A stretch of DNA of 64,000 bases, taken from NCBI RefSeq assembly GCF_021353295.2, contig NZ_CP120635.1:124001-188000 (forward strand), written 5' to 3'. Both the position numbers and the translations under genes were made by a program. Source of the DNA: Pseudodesulfovibrio thermohalotolerans (GTDB lineage: Bacteria; Desulfobacterota; Desulfovibrionia; Desulfovibrionales; Desulfovibrionaceae). Under the pieces are notes generated by a model, which saw nothing but the letters and a program-made list of their open reading frames with translations, made no database searches and was not told the origin of the DNA. The first letter of the stretch is position 1. Each line of letters begins with the position of its first letter. Shown piece by piece: positions 17,474 to 25,975 of this stretch.

Positions 17474-18703
17474 TTAGGCGAACCGGTTGCGCAACGCGGC
17501 CCGCATTGCCGGGTGTCGCGTGAACTCGGCCAGGGCTTGGGTTTTGCGGGCCAGGGCGTTCCGGTCGGCGAGGACGCGGCGGACGTTGGCGAGCAGGGCC
17601 TTGTAGCGGTCCGCCATGGAAGCGGACCCGGCCTGGCGCAGAACGCGCTCGCAGTCCCGGTAGGCGTCGGGGCCGGGGCAGAGGAGGGTGCGGAGGTAGG
17701 CCACGGGCGCGGCCTCGGCCGGTCTCGCCTGGGCTTCGAGACGGCGGACCAGGGCCTTGTAGCCGGTATCCCACAGCGGTTCGCGTTCGAGAAGATCGCG
17801 CAGGACGGTCTCGTCGGCATCGCTGAATTCCCGGTCAAGTTCGCGGGTCCGTGATTCGGGGAGGCGGACGATGAGATCCAGCCACGGGGTGAAGCCCGGT
17901 TCGAAACCGTCGGCCAGGATCAGGTCGCAGAGGTCCTCCCCGGCGTCGCGGCAGCGGGACCGGAGCAGGCGGAGGTTGGCCGATTCGTGGTCGAAGCGGC
18001 CTTCGGTGCCGTGGGCGCTGTGAATGACCACGCTTTCCGGGATGACCGAGAAGTGGCCGCCCCGCCGGTTGATGCGGCAGCAGAGGTCCACGTCCTCCAT
18101 GCCGTTGACGAAGCCCTCGAAGAAACCGTTTTCGGCCTTGAAGAGCGCGGCGGGCATGAGCAGGGCCGCTGCGGTGACGACGCGGAGTTTGCGCTGTTTC
18201 ATGACCGCCGGATGGGAGCGGGGAAAATATTCGTAGAGGTGGCGGAACTCCATGTTCGCGGAGGTGGCGATGCCCAGGTGCTGGACGCGGTCCGAGCGCA
18301 CGGAGCGGTCGTCCGGGAATAGGAGCAGGGGGCCGACACCGGCCATGCGCGGGTCCGATTTGAGGGCGTCGAGCAGGGGCGGCAGCCAGTTTTCCGTGAC
18401 CGTGGTGTCGTTGTTCAAAAAGAGGAGCAGGTCGGCGGAGCTGGCCCTTGCGCCCGCGTTGCAGGCCTTGGCAAAGCCGAGGTTTTGTTCGAGCCGGTGG
18501 TGGACGAAGCGGTCGCCGAACAGCGACCGGCCCAGGGCGGGCGCAGCCTCGGCCGTGCCGTCGGTGGAGCCGTTGTCGGCCAGGATCACCTGGAACCCGT
18601 CGCCGGGGGTATGCTCGGCCAGTGAGCGGAGACAGCATTCGGTCAGTTGCCAGCCGTTCCAGGCCGGGATGACGATGGACAGGGAAAAACGGGGTTCGGT
18701 CAT
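17474..18703 (-). CDS. family 2 glycosyltransferase
   Basis: This 409-residue GT-A protein begins FSLSIVIPAWNGWQLTECCL, has ILADNGSTDGTAEA, then LLLFLNNDTTVTENWLPPL (the DxD-like NDTT of family 2) and a HxxHGTEGRF region. A helical tail of about 120 residues (RVLRQAGSASMADRYKALLA) follows. It starts 7 nt after the stop of the methyltransferase on the same strand, forming a two-gene unit. The acceptor is unknown. A rhamnosyl- or hexosyl-type role cannot be distinguished. Confidence 0.92.
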   Translation of the reverse strand: MTEPRFSLSIVIPAWNGWQLTECCLRSLAEHTPGDGFQVILADNGSTDGTAEAAPALGRSLFGDRFVHHRLEQNLGFAKACNAGARASSADLLLFLNNDTTVTENWLPPLLDALKSDPRMAGVGPLLLFPDDRSVRSDRVQHLGIATSANMEFRHLYEYFPRSHPAVMKQRKLRVVTAAALLMPAALFKAENGFFEGFVNGMEDVDLCCRINRRGGHFSVIPESVVIHSAHGTEGRFDHESANLRLLRSRCRDAGEDLCDLILADGFEPGFTPWLDLIVRLPESRTRELDREFSDADETVLRDLLEREPLWDTGYKALVRRLEAQARPAEAAPVAYLRTLLCPGPDAYRDCERVLRQAGSASMADRYKALLANVRRVLADRNALARKTQALAEFTRHPAMRAALRNRFA

Positions 18704-18710
18704 GTGCGGG

Positions 18711-19427
18711 TCAGCCCATTTCGGGCTCGGACTTCCAGGCGAAGAGCGGGGTGAGCGGCTTCATGTTGACGAAATCAACGCGCACGGCCACGAACGCACC
18801 CAGGGCCGGGGGCAGGAAGCGGGCGTTGATCTGATTGGAGATGCCGGTGGACTTCCAGGTCTTCATGGGACCGGCCAGGGCCGAGCGGGCCACGGTGGGC
18901 CGGAAGTCAGTGGTTTCGTGGATGAGGTCCTGCATCTCGCACCATGTGAACCAGCGGGCTTTGCTCAGGGAGGAGCCGGTGCCGCGCACGTTCATGCAGT
19001 AGTACAGGGAGTTCTTGTTCAGGAAACCGATGAGCAGCCCCTTTTCGGCCACGCGGGCGGCCTCGGCCAGCATGGCTTCGGGGTCTTCGGTGAATTCGAG
19101 CACGGACCAGAGCAGGGCGTAGTCGAACTCGTTGTCGGAGTAGCCCGTATGCTCGCCGTTCCCCACGCTCAACTCGGCCCGGCTGCCGAAGCGCTTGCGC
19201 GCGGCCAGGATCATCTCCTGCGACTTGTCGATGCCGGTCACGTCCAGGCCCATCTGATACAGCGGCTCCAAGAACAGGCCGGTGCCGCAGCCGATATCCA
19301 GGAGCTTGTGCTTGCGCCGTGGCCATCCGGCCAGCATCGCCTGCAACAGTTGCACCTCCCGGTCCAGGGCGTAGCGCCCCTCGGGGGTGTCGAACCATGC
19401 TTCGTATCTGTCCGGGTCCCAGGTCAT
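18711..19427 (-). CDS. class I SAM-dependent methyltransferase
   Basis: This 238-residue protein has the class I motif LLDIGCGTGLFLEPL with the post-I acidic residue in VTGIDKSQEM and motif III-like region GLLIGFLNKNSL. It is upstream of the glycosyltransferase on the minus strand (7 nt gap), suggesting methylation in the same glycan pathway. The substrate is unknown. The start ATG lies 18 nt after an A/G-rich stretch. Confidence 0.9.
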   Translation of the reverse strand: MTWDPDRYEAWFDTPEGRYALDREVQLLQAMLAGWPRRKHKLLDIGCGTGLFLEPLYQMGLDVTGIDKSQEMILAARKRFGSRAELSVGNGEHTGYSDNEFDYALLWSVLEFTEDPEAMLAEAARVAEKGLLIGFLNKNSLYYCMNVRGTGSSLSKARWFTWCEMQDLIHETTDFRPTVARSALAGPMKTWKSTGISNQINARFLPPALGAFVAVRVDFVNMKPLTPLFAWKSEPEMG

Positions 19428-19598
19428 ATCGGCGTCCTTGCTTGTTTCGTCCTTTCCCCAAAAGTATGACCATCATGGCCCCCTCTGTAAATAGGGGGTT
19501 GGGGAAAGTTGGACGAAACAAACGAGAGCCCGTCCGCGTCCCGCATGGGAACCGGGTCGGGACGTCCGCTCGATGACTGTGTGAATGGATCGGCTCGC

Positions 19599-20144
19599 CT
19601 AGCCTCTTCCGCGCCGTCCGCCCGGGCCGTTGCCGAATCCGCGCCCGCGTCCGAAGCCGTTTCCGCGCCCGCCTCGTCCGCCGCGCCCACCCGGGCCGAA
19701 GCCGCGTCCGGGGCCGCCGCTCATGGGGTCTTCCCTGAGGGAGGCCACGAGCTTGCCGAGGATGGTGCGCAACTGTTCGCGCTCCTCGTCGTCCAGGCAG
19801 TCGAATTGGCCGTCCGCGCCGCCGTCGTCCCGGGCGAGGGCTCTGGCCTCGTCCGTGGGGGAAATAATGAAACTGCGCCGATCATCCTCGTTGCGTTCCC
19901 GGAGAATCAGCCCCCGGTCTTCGAGTTTGCGCAGCAGTTCGCTCAGGGACGAGGAACGCACGTCGAGGATTTCCAGAAGCTCCCCCTGGGGCATGGGGCC
20001 ATTTTCGAGCAGGAGGGACAGAACCCGCTGCTGGGCGTGGTGCGCCTGGTCGAGACCGTGACAGACGCGGGCCATGAGCCGGGAGGCCAGGCGGAAAAGC
20101 CCGGCCAGCTCGGCGTTGTTCACAGGTTTGGCGGGAGAGGTCAT
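19599..20144 (-). CDS. MarR-family regulator with Gly/Arg-rich tail
   Basis: This 181-residue protein has a winged-helix domain (LLLENGPMPQGELLEILDVRSSSLSELLRKLEDRGLILRERNEDDRRSF) typical of MarR. After about residue 140 a Gly/Arg/Phe tail begins (GPGRGFGPGGRGG, GRGRGFGNG, GRRGRG). It starts one base after the stop of the Gly-rich gene (stop TAG, C, ATG), so the two are translationally coupled. The palindromes and promoter upstream of the Gly-rich gene are its likely operator, giving autoregulation. The ligand is unknown. Confidence 0.85.
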   Translation of the reverse strand: MTSPAKPVNNAELAGLFRLASRLMARVCHGLDQAHHAQQRVLSLLLENGPMPQGELLEILDVRSSSLSELLRKLEDRGLILRERNEDDRRSFIISPTDEARALARDDGGADGQFDCLDDEEREQLRTILGKLVASLREDPMSGGPGRGFGPGGRGGRGGRGNGFGRGRGFGNGPGGRRGRG

Positions 20145-20145
20145 G

Positions 20146-20661
20146 CTAGCCCATCCTCGCCGCGTAGGCCTGGCCGCGAGGGCAGGCCGGGGCACTCAGG
20201 GGGCAGTGCTGGTCGCACAGGGGGCAGACTCCGGCATCCGGCCCTAAGCCGTCGGCGGGCCCGGTGTTCATGGAGGACTGAAACGCGCCGCCCCTGCCGG
20301 GCTGGAATTTGTTCATTCCCATGCCGCACGGTCCGCGCCCCATCCGGCCCTGGCCGAAATCGTTGAACCGGCCACCGGCCTGTCCGAATCTCTGGCCGTA
20401 GCCCTGCCCGGCAAAACCCTGTCCTGCGCCCTGACCAAAGCCCTGCCTCGCGCCCTGACCAAAGCCCTGCCTCGCGCTCTGGCCAAAGCCCTGTCCGCCG
20501 CCACCTTGTCCGGACCGTCTGAAGCCTTTGCCCCGCCGGTTGCCGAATCCTCCGCCGAAGCCGCCGCCGGGTCCGGCGCATCCGCGTTGGCCCCGGCCTT
20601 GTCCACGGTTGCCTCGTCCGTTGCCTCTGCCGAAATCGAAATCATTGTTCCAACCAAACAT
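20146..20661 (-). CDS. Gly-rich protein with Cys-rich tail
   Basis: This 171-residue protein starts MFGWNNDFDFGRGNGRGN. It has imperfect 8-residue repeats (RQGFGQGA-type, about residues 58-90) and Gly/Gln/Arg-rich runs, and ends with the Cys cluster CPLCDQHCPLSAPACPRG near the C-terminus, which may bind a metal. The start ATG at 20661 follows AAGGAG. Its promoter is a near-consensus element flanked by two palindromes (see separate entries). Similar Gly-rich proteins are paired with MarR regulators in related bacteria, but I do not recognise a function. Confidence 0.8.
   Translation of the reverse strand: MFGWNNDFDFGRGNGRGNRGQGRGQRGCAGPGGGFGGGFGNRRGKGFRRSGQGGGGQGFGQSARQGFGQGARQGFGQGAGQGFAGQGYGQRFGQAGGRFNDFGQGRMGRGPCGMGMNKFQPGRGGAFQSSMNTGPADGLGPDAGVCPLCDQHCPLSAPACPRGQAYAARMG
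20403..20498 (-). repeat. 24-bp tandem repeat within the Gly-rich gene
   Basis: Two exact 22-bp copies of CGCCCTGACCAAAGCCCTGC (starting 20427 and 20451, period 24) are followed by a divergent copy from 20475 and preceded by a weaker one from 20403. They encode the RQGFGQGA-type repeats on the minus strand. Confidence 0.8.
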
Positions 20662-20701
20662 GGTGTTTCTCCTTTGTTTGCAGGTAGGTCGCAAACTTTG
20701 T

Positions 20702-20709
20702 AGGTACCT
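20702..20709. promoter_or_regulatory. downstream operator half-site (AGGTACCT palindrome)
   Basis: AGGTACCT is a perfect 8-bp palindrome lying about +8 to +15 relative to the promoter. A second copy flanks the -35 upstream. Confidence 0.6.
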
Positions 20710-20723
20710 TCCCTTTAACGCCG

Positions 20724-20751
20724 AGTATAGCGACCCGTTTCGGTCTGTCAA
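20724..20751 (-). promoter_or_regulatory. near-consensus sigma-70 promoter of the Gly-rich/MarR unit
   Basis: On the minus strand TTGACA (plus-strand 20746-20751) lies 16 bp from TATACT (20724-20729). The spacer contains the short inverted repeat GACC-N6-GGTC. The predicted start is about 20717, 56 nt before the ATG. Confidence 0.85.
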
Positions 20752-20757
20752 GATGAA

Positions 20758-20767
20758 AAGGTACCTT
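20758..20767. promoter_or_regulatory. upstream operator (AAGGTACCTT palindrome)
   Basis: AAGGTACCTT is a perfect 10-bp palindrome just upstream of the -35. Its centre is 57 bp from that of the other copy. MarR proteins usually bind palindromes of this kind. Confidence 0.6.
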
Positions 20768-20877
20768 CCTATTTGAAAGGCGCGGATGCGGGCGGGCTTT
20801 GTCAGTAATATGAAGATGATGTCCCGGCGAAAAAAAAGTGGGGCGGCACAAGTCACCCTGAGGCGAAAGCGGGCGGC

Positions 20878-22281
20878 TCAGTCCGTCTGGATGTTGTAAG
20901 CCTTGAGTTTTCGGTAAAGGGAACTGCGTTCGAGTCCGATGGCCTTGGCGAGCTGCGAGATGTTGCCGTCGAACTCCCTGAGCTTGGCTTCCAGGAAGCG
21001 GGCCTCGAAGTCGGCGCGGGCCTGTTTGAGATCGGCCGGGCCCTGGTTGATGAGGTCGTCCAGGCCGCCGTTTTCTGTGGCGGGCCGCGCATTCCGCGCC
21101 GGTGCGTTCGGGGCGGGCTTGAATTCCGGGGGCAGCCGGTCCGGGGTGACGGTTTCCCCCGCGTACATGATGAACATGCGTTCCACAAAATTTTTGAGTT
21201 CGCGGACATTGCCCGGCCACGAGTACTGCTTGAGCACGGCGACGGCTTTGGGCGCGAACGCGATGGGCTTGAAGCCGTGCTGGCGGACCAGGGTGTTCAC
21301 GAAGTCGTTGATGAGCAGGGGGATGTCTTCGGTGCGGTCGCGCAAAGGCGGCAGCTCCAGGGGGAAGACCTTGAGTCGGTAGTAGAGGTCCTCGCGGAAA
21401 TTCCCGGCCTCGATCTCTCTGGCCAGGTCCTTGTTGGTGGCCGCGATGACGCGCACGTCCACCTTGATGGTCTTGCGTCCGCCCACGTGTTCGAAGGCCT
21501 GTTCCTGAAGAATGCGCAGTATCTTGGCCTGGGTCTTGAGGCTCATGTCGCCGATCTCGTCCAGGAACAGGGTGGACCCGTCGGCCAATTCGAACTTGCC
21601 CTCCTGGGCCTTGTTCGCGCCGGTGAAGGCCCCTTTTTCGTGGCCGAAAAGTTCCGATTCGATGAGATCCTCGGGGATGGCCGCGCAGTTGACCGCCACC
21701 ATGGGGCGTTCGGCCCGCGACGACTGCTCGTGGATGGACCGGGCCACGATCTCCTTGCCAGTGCCGTTCTCGCCGGTGATGAGCACCCAGGATTCGGTGG
21801 GGGCGACGCGGCCGATGACCTCCCTGAGGGAGGAGATGGGCGAGGACTCGCCGGTCAGGGTGACGGGCTGCTCCGAGGAAATGCGCGTCTTGAGGGCCTG
21901 GTTTTCCTGGCGCAGACGGGAGAATTCCAGGCCGTTGCGAGCCGAGACCACGACCTTTTCCAGGGAGAGCGGCTTTTCGATGAAGTCGAAGGCTCCCTCC
22001 TTCAACGCCTTGACCGCGGTTTCGATGGTCCCGTGGCCCGAGATCATTATCACGGGCAGTCCCTCGTAATCGCGGGAGATGATTCCCAGGCACTCCAGAC
22101 CGTCCATGCCGGGCAGCCAGATGTCGAGAAAGACCAGGTCCGGGATGTCGATGCCGAGCAGTTCCAGGCCCTGCTCGCCGGATTCGGCCTCCTCCACGGA
22201 GAAGCCCTCGTCCTCAAGGATGCCGCGCAGGGAGAGGCGGATGGACTCTTCGTCGTCGATAATCAGGATTTTTGCGGCCAT
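20878..22281 (-). CDS. NtrX-like sigma-54-dependent response regulator
   Basis: This 467-residue protein has a receiver domain ([14 protein letters not shown], phospho-acceptor in [14 protein letters not shown] in KPLSLEK), a sigma-54 AAA+ domain with Walker A GENGTGKE, the sigma-54-contacting GAFTGA loop and Walker [13 protein letters not shown], and a C-terminal Fis-type HTH ([23 protein letters not shown]). I chose ATG 22281 with AAGGGAGC upstream. The architecture is NtrX-like; it is likely the partner of the NtrY-like kinase 9 kb away on the same strand. Confidence 0.93.
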   Translation of the reverse strand: MAAKILIIDDEESIRLSLRGILEDEGFSVEEAESGEQGLELLGIDIPDLVFLDIWLPGMDGLECLGIISRDYEGLPVIMISGHGTIETAVKALKEGAFDFIEKPLSLEKVVVSARNGLEFSRLRQENQALKTRISSEQPVTLTGESSPISSLREVIGRVAPTESWVLITGENGTGKEIVARSIHEQSSRAERPMVAVNCAAIPEDLIESELFGHEKGAFTGANKAQEGKFELADGSTLFLDEIGDMSLKTQAKILRILQEQAFEHVGGRKTIKVDVRVIAATNKDLAREIEAGNFREDLYYRLKVFPLELPPLRDRTEDIPLLINDFVNTLVRQHGFKPIAFAPKAVAVLKQYSWPGNVRELKNFVERMFIMYAGETVTPDRLPPEFKPAPNAPARNARPATENGGLDDLINQGPADLKQARADFEARFLEAKLREFDGNISQLAKAIGLERSSLYRKLKAYNIQTD

Positions 22282-22369
22282 GGCTGCTCCCTTGCAAGGT
22301 GGTGGGGATACGGTTGCGCCTTCCCCTAGTATAGATGACCCGGCCCGATGATTCAAGCCGGTCCCGGCG

Positions 22370-23533
22370 TTACGCGCGCGATGTCGGGAAATCCCAGGTC
22401 TTTTTTCGGAGCCAGTTGTAGGACCGCTTGCCGTGGACCATGTCGCCGAGCGGTCCCGCGCCGAGGTTGATGAACCGGCGGATGGTCCCGGCGCCGAACC
22501 ATCGCATGGCCCGGAAGAGGATCCAGCGCAGCCTGTCCGATCCGTTGAGCTCGGGGAGGATCATGCGGTGGAGCCTCTCGGTGTAGGCGGCGCAGGCGTC
22601 GTCGCCACCGGCGAGCGCGTCGGCCACGGCCTGGCCCGCGTACATGCCCGTGCACATGGCGAAGAAGATGCCTTCTCCGAAGAGCGGTTCCACGAATCCG
22701 CCCGCGTCACCCGCGAGCAGGGCGCGGCCGTGCACCGGATCGTGCAGGTAGCTGCCGTAGGGCAGGGGGTGGCCCCGCTGACAGGAGAGCGCGTCCGGTG
22801 CCACGCCGAGCGCGTCGAGATAGGCCCGGAACAGTTTGGCGAAGTGGGTGTCCCGGTCGCGCAGTCCGCAGATGCCCAGAAGCACGTTTACTCCGTTGGG
22901 AAAGACCCAGCCGTAGCCCGCGTCCAGAAAGCCGATGTAGAGGATCGGAGCGTTCACCGGGACAGGGAAGTCCCGGGCCGGAATCTTGACCTCGATGGTC
23001 GCGGCCGTGAGCCGCCGCATACGGTGCGGGTCCACCTCCGGGAAGGAGGCGCGCACCACCGAGTGCGCCCCGTCCGCGCCGATGACGTATTTCCCCCGGA
23101 AGGTGTCGCCGCTTTTGAGGAGCACCTCGCCGCTGTCCGGGTCGCAGCCCGCCACTTCGGCATTCTCGAAGATCGTGGCCCCGGCGCGGCGCGCGTGTTC
23201 CAGCAGTCTGGAATCCAGCTCGGTTCGGTCGACGAAGTGGAAGGGGTAGGAAAGCTTTCCGTCGGCCAGGTCGGCGGAGAAGGTGCGGATGGAGTAGCGG
23301 TCCGACATGTCCCGGACGATCCCGGCTTCGCCCAGCGACCGGGGCGTTTCGCCGAACAGGGCGTCCAGGAGCTGCACGGATTTCCACGTGAGCAGCCCGC
23401 CGCAGAGCTTGGTGCGGGGAAAGGAGGCCTTGTCGAGAACCGCCACGGAGCGGCCCTGCCGGGCCAGAGTCAGGGCGGCTGCGCTGCCCGCCAGCGATCC
23501 GCCGCAGACGATGGTGTCGAAGGTCTTGTTCAT
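22370..23533 (-). CDS. geranylgeranyl-reductase-family FAD oxidoreductase
   Basis: This 387-residue protein starts with the Rossmann motif DTIVCGGSLAGSAAALTLARQG, then KLCGGLL (the redox-active-type CGG motif), YVIGADGAHSVVR and LLAGDAGGFVEPLFGEGIFFAM. It belongs to the geranylgeranyl-reductase family, which reduces isoprenoid double bonds in lipids or quinones in some prokaryotes. It lies 25 nt downstream of a small membrane protein on the same strand. Confidence 0.9.
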   Translation of the reverse strand: MNKTFDTIVCGGSLAGSAAALTLARQGRSVAVLDKASFPRTKLCGGLLTWKSVQLLDALFGETPRSLGEAGIVRDMSDRYSIRTFSADLADGKLSYPFHFVDRTELDSRLLEHARRAGATIFENAEVAGCDPDSGEVLLKSGDTFRGKYVIGADGAHSVVRASFPEVDPHRMRRLTAATIEVKIPARDFPVPVNAPILYIGFLDAGYGWVFPNGVNVLLGICGLRDRDTHFAKLFRAYLDALGVAPDALSCQRGHPLPYGSYLHDPVHGRALLAGDAGGFVEPLFGEGIFFAMCTGMYAGQAVADALAGGDDACAAYTERLHRMILPELNGSDRLRWILFRAMRWFGAGTIRRFINLGAGPLGDMVHGKRSYNWLRKKTWDFPTSRA

Positions 23534-23558
23534 GTCGTTCGCGTACCCGGGGAGGCGA

Positions 23559-24044
23559 TCACATGGTGTTAATCATGGATGAGGGGTTGCGCCCCTCTTT
23601 CTTCATCTTCTGGTAGGCGCGCAGGTCCTTGTCCAGCTTGTTCAGCAGGCCGGCCACCAGATCGCGTCTGGCGGCGCGCCGCGCCGGGGTGGAAAAGGTG
23701 AACCCGTCGGCCAGGGCCACGTGAAGCTCATAGACGATATCCGTGGAGGGCGTGACCTCGCGGTAGCTGTCCTGGGGCGAGGCATTGATCTTGACCTCCC
23801 GGAAGAGGGTATTGCGCGCGCCGATGTATTTCAGGATGCGCGCGATCTCCCGGTCGGTGTAGTCCCTTTGCCCCAAGGCGCCGGCGAATTTGAGCTTCTT
23901 GGCAGCGGTGTTGGAGAACACGGATTCGCCCTTGCGGACGATGTCGAGGTTGAAGAAGACATAGACGACGGCCGCCGCTGCCAGGATCAGGAGAATGTTC
24001 CTGGCCCATTCGGTCGATTTGTCGCGCCGTCGCTTCCCGTTCAT
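23559..24044 (-). CDS. hypothetical protein with N-terminal membrane helix
   Basis: This 161-residue protein has a basic start (MNGKRRRDKSTEW), one membrane helix (residues about 15-32: LLILAAAAVVYVFFNL), then a soluble domain. That domain has a beta/alpha character (DIVYELHVALADGFTFSTPARRAARRDLVAGLLNKLDKDLRAYQKMKKEG). I do not recognise the family. It is upstream of the geranylgeranyl-reductase-like gene. Confidence 0.65.
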   Translation of the reverse strand: MNGKRRRDKSTEWARNILLILAAAAVVYVFFNLDIVRKGESVFSNTAAKKLKFAGALGQRDYTDREIARILKYIGARNTLFREVKINASPQDSYREVTPSTDIVYELHVALADGFTFSTPARRAARRDLVAGLLNKLDKDLRAYQKMKKEGRNPSSMINTM

Positions 24045-24193
24045 GCGTTTCCCCCTGAAAAGCCGTGTTTCGCGTGGAACCGTATACTATGAAATTCCGG
24101 AAGAAAAAAGCCTCGCCTGCCGTCAATGGCCGGAGAAGCCCGGTCGCCTTGACAAAAATATGGGCCGGGGCCAAGTTCCACAGTGGTGAAACC

Positions 24194-25975
24194 ATGACCG
24201 AACCTATGGAGAACAGCCAGATAGCCGCCCTGGTGGAGTTGGGCATCCTGTGCCGGGGGGAGCAGGTGGACCCGGTGGGGCCCGGCCATGCCGATCCCGG
24301 CCCGCACCGCTTTTCTGACCACGCCCAGTTGTGCCGTTTCGAGAATCCGGCCTTCCGCCGCCCGTTCGGCGACCGTTCGAAGGAGGCCTTTGCGCCTCTG
24401 CCGCCGGATACGACCATGGAGTCGGCCATCATGGCCACTCGTCTTGTGATTCTGCTCGGCGCGGCCGATTCTCCCGAGCTGCGCCTGGCGCTGGCCTCCC
24501 GGGCCACGGTGGTGGTCGTCTTCGAGCCGGACGAGCGCGTGCTCATTCAATTCCTGGAACGGTTCAAGCTGGCCGGGCTGAACCGGCCCAATCTGTTCTG
24601 TTTCACCGGCGACCCGCGCTCCTTCAATCCGCCGCTTCAGGAACTGCTGCCCGCCGACATGTTCCGCATGGGCGTTCCGGCCTTCTTCCTGACGGAACGG
24701 GTCCGAACCCTTTACGGCGAATGGGCCGGACGGGTTGTCGAGTATCTGGAGACCCTTCATTACCGTCACGCCATCTACGGGCTGTCCGGTCAGGCCCTGT
24801 CTCGCTCCCGCCCCCTGCGGAACATCCATCGGGGGCTGTTGTACGACCAGCAGGTTCATGCCTACGAGAACGTGCCCGACTATCTGAACGCGCCGCCCGT
24901 CTCGGCGTTGCGCAAGACGCTTTGCGGGACCGACGCCGTGCTGGTGGCCGCCGGGCCGGATCTGCCCGCCCGGTTCGACTATCTACGGCGGGTCCGGGAC
25001 CGGGTCGCGATCATCTGCGTGAACAACGCGGTCAAACCGCTGGTCGAGGCCGGGATCAAGCCGCATTTCGTCGTCATCAACGACACCTCCATCGCCTCGG
25101 GCCAGGTCTTCAAGCATATCCCGAAGCTGCCCGAGACCATCCTGGTGGGCCACTGCCTTTCCGATCTGGGCGGCGACAGGTTCCGCCGGAAATACCTGTT
25201 CGGCTCGTTGCTGCCGCAATTATTCGGCCCCCGGGACGACCTGCGCCTGCACGGCTCGGTCATCTCCACGGCCTTTTCCCTGGCCCGGCTGCTCGGTTGT
25301 TCGCGCTGCGTGTTCATCGGCGCCCAGCTCGCTTCGGACAACCCCTGGAGCCTTGGTTATTCCAAGGGAACGCTGAAAAATTCGGCCGAGGCCGTCGAGC
25401 GGCCGCTGACCGATGCGTTCCCCCAGCTCGCGCCGGTGGACACGCCCTTCGGGGAACGGCTTTACACCACCCTCAACTTCCTGGACGCGGCCCTGTGGCT
25501 GACCGAGGAAATCCGGGTGTCCGGGGTGCGCTGCGTGAACACCTCCAGGGCAAGCATCCTCTATGGCGAGGGCATCGAATACGAGGACGAGCCGGAACCG
25601 CAGGGCGCGCCGCCGCTCATGAAGGATTTGTATCGGCCCGAGCCACCGAGGGTGGACCGCGCGGGCGCGGCCCGCTGGCTGCGCGGCGAAATCCGGCTGT
25701 GGTCCAGCGTGCGGGATGCGGCCCGGACCTTGCTGGCCGACGACAGCCCGGCCATGACGGCCAAGGGCATGGCCATCCTCGATCAGCTGGACGCCAACAA
25801 CGTCACTTACCTGACGGAACGCCGCGAAGGGTTCTGGAACGAGCAGTTCTATAGGCTGGTCTTCGAGGGGGACGAAGCGGACCGCAGAAAAGGGCTGCGT
25901 CTTTATTTCCGCAACGTCTTCGCCATGAGCGGCGAGTTCCTCGGCCTGCTGAAGCGGGCTCTCGAATCCGTCTAG
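24194..25975 (+). CDS. MAF-type motility-associated glycosyltransferase (DUF115)
   Basis: The gene encodes a MptE/DUF115-like domain with VLVAAGPDLPARFDYL, VAIICVNNAVKPLVEAGIKPHFVVINDTS, LHGSVISTAFSLARLLGCSRCVFIGAQLAS and YSKGTL. MAF proteins glycosylate flagellin with pseudaminic or legionaminic acid from CMP-linked donors. I chose ATG 24194 (593 residues); an in-frame ATG at 24089 would extend it. The last codons share CTAG (25972-25975) with the convergent NAD synthetase stop. The CMP-sugar synthetase genes in the glycan locus are plausible donors. Confidence 0.85.
   Translation: MTEPMENSQIAALVELGILCRGEQVDPVGPGHADPGPHRFSDHAQLCRFENPAFRRPFGDRSKEAFAPLPPDTTMESAIMATRLVILLGAADSPELRLALASRATVVVVFEPDERVLIQFLERFKLAGLNRPNLFCFTGDPRSFNPPLQELLPADMFRMGVPAFFLTERVRTLYGEWAGRVVEYLETLHYRHAIYGLSGQALSRSRPLRNIHRGLLYDQQVHAYENVPDYLNAPPVSALRKTLCGTDAVLVAAGPDLPARFDYLRRVRDRVAIICVNNAVKPLVEAGIKPHFVVINDTSIASGQVFKHIPKLPETILVGHCLSDLGGDRFRRKYLFGSLLPQLFGPRDDLRLHGSVISTAFSLARLLGCSRCVFIGAQLASDNPWSLGYSKGTLKNSAEAVERPLTDAFPQLAPVDTPFGERLYTTLNFLDAALWLTEEIRVSGVRCVNTSRASILYGEGIEYEDEPEPQGAPPLMKDLYRPEPPRVDRAGAARWLRGEIRLWSSVRDAARTLLADDSPAMTAKGMAILDQLDANNVTYLTERREGFWNEQFYRLVFEGDEADRRKGLRLYFRNVFAMSGEFLGLLKRALESV

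Noticed and set aside
24065..24193. upstream extension of the MAF gene
   Set aside because: The frame is open but has no clear start signal, and the basic Lys/Arg stretch is not expected in the family.
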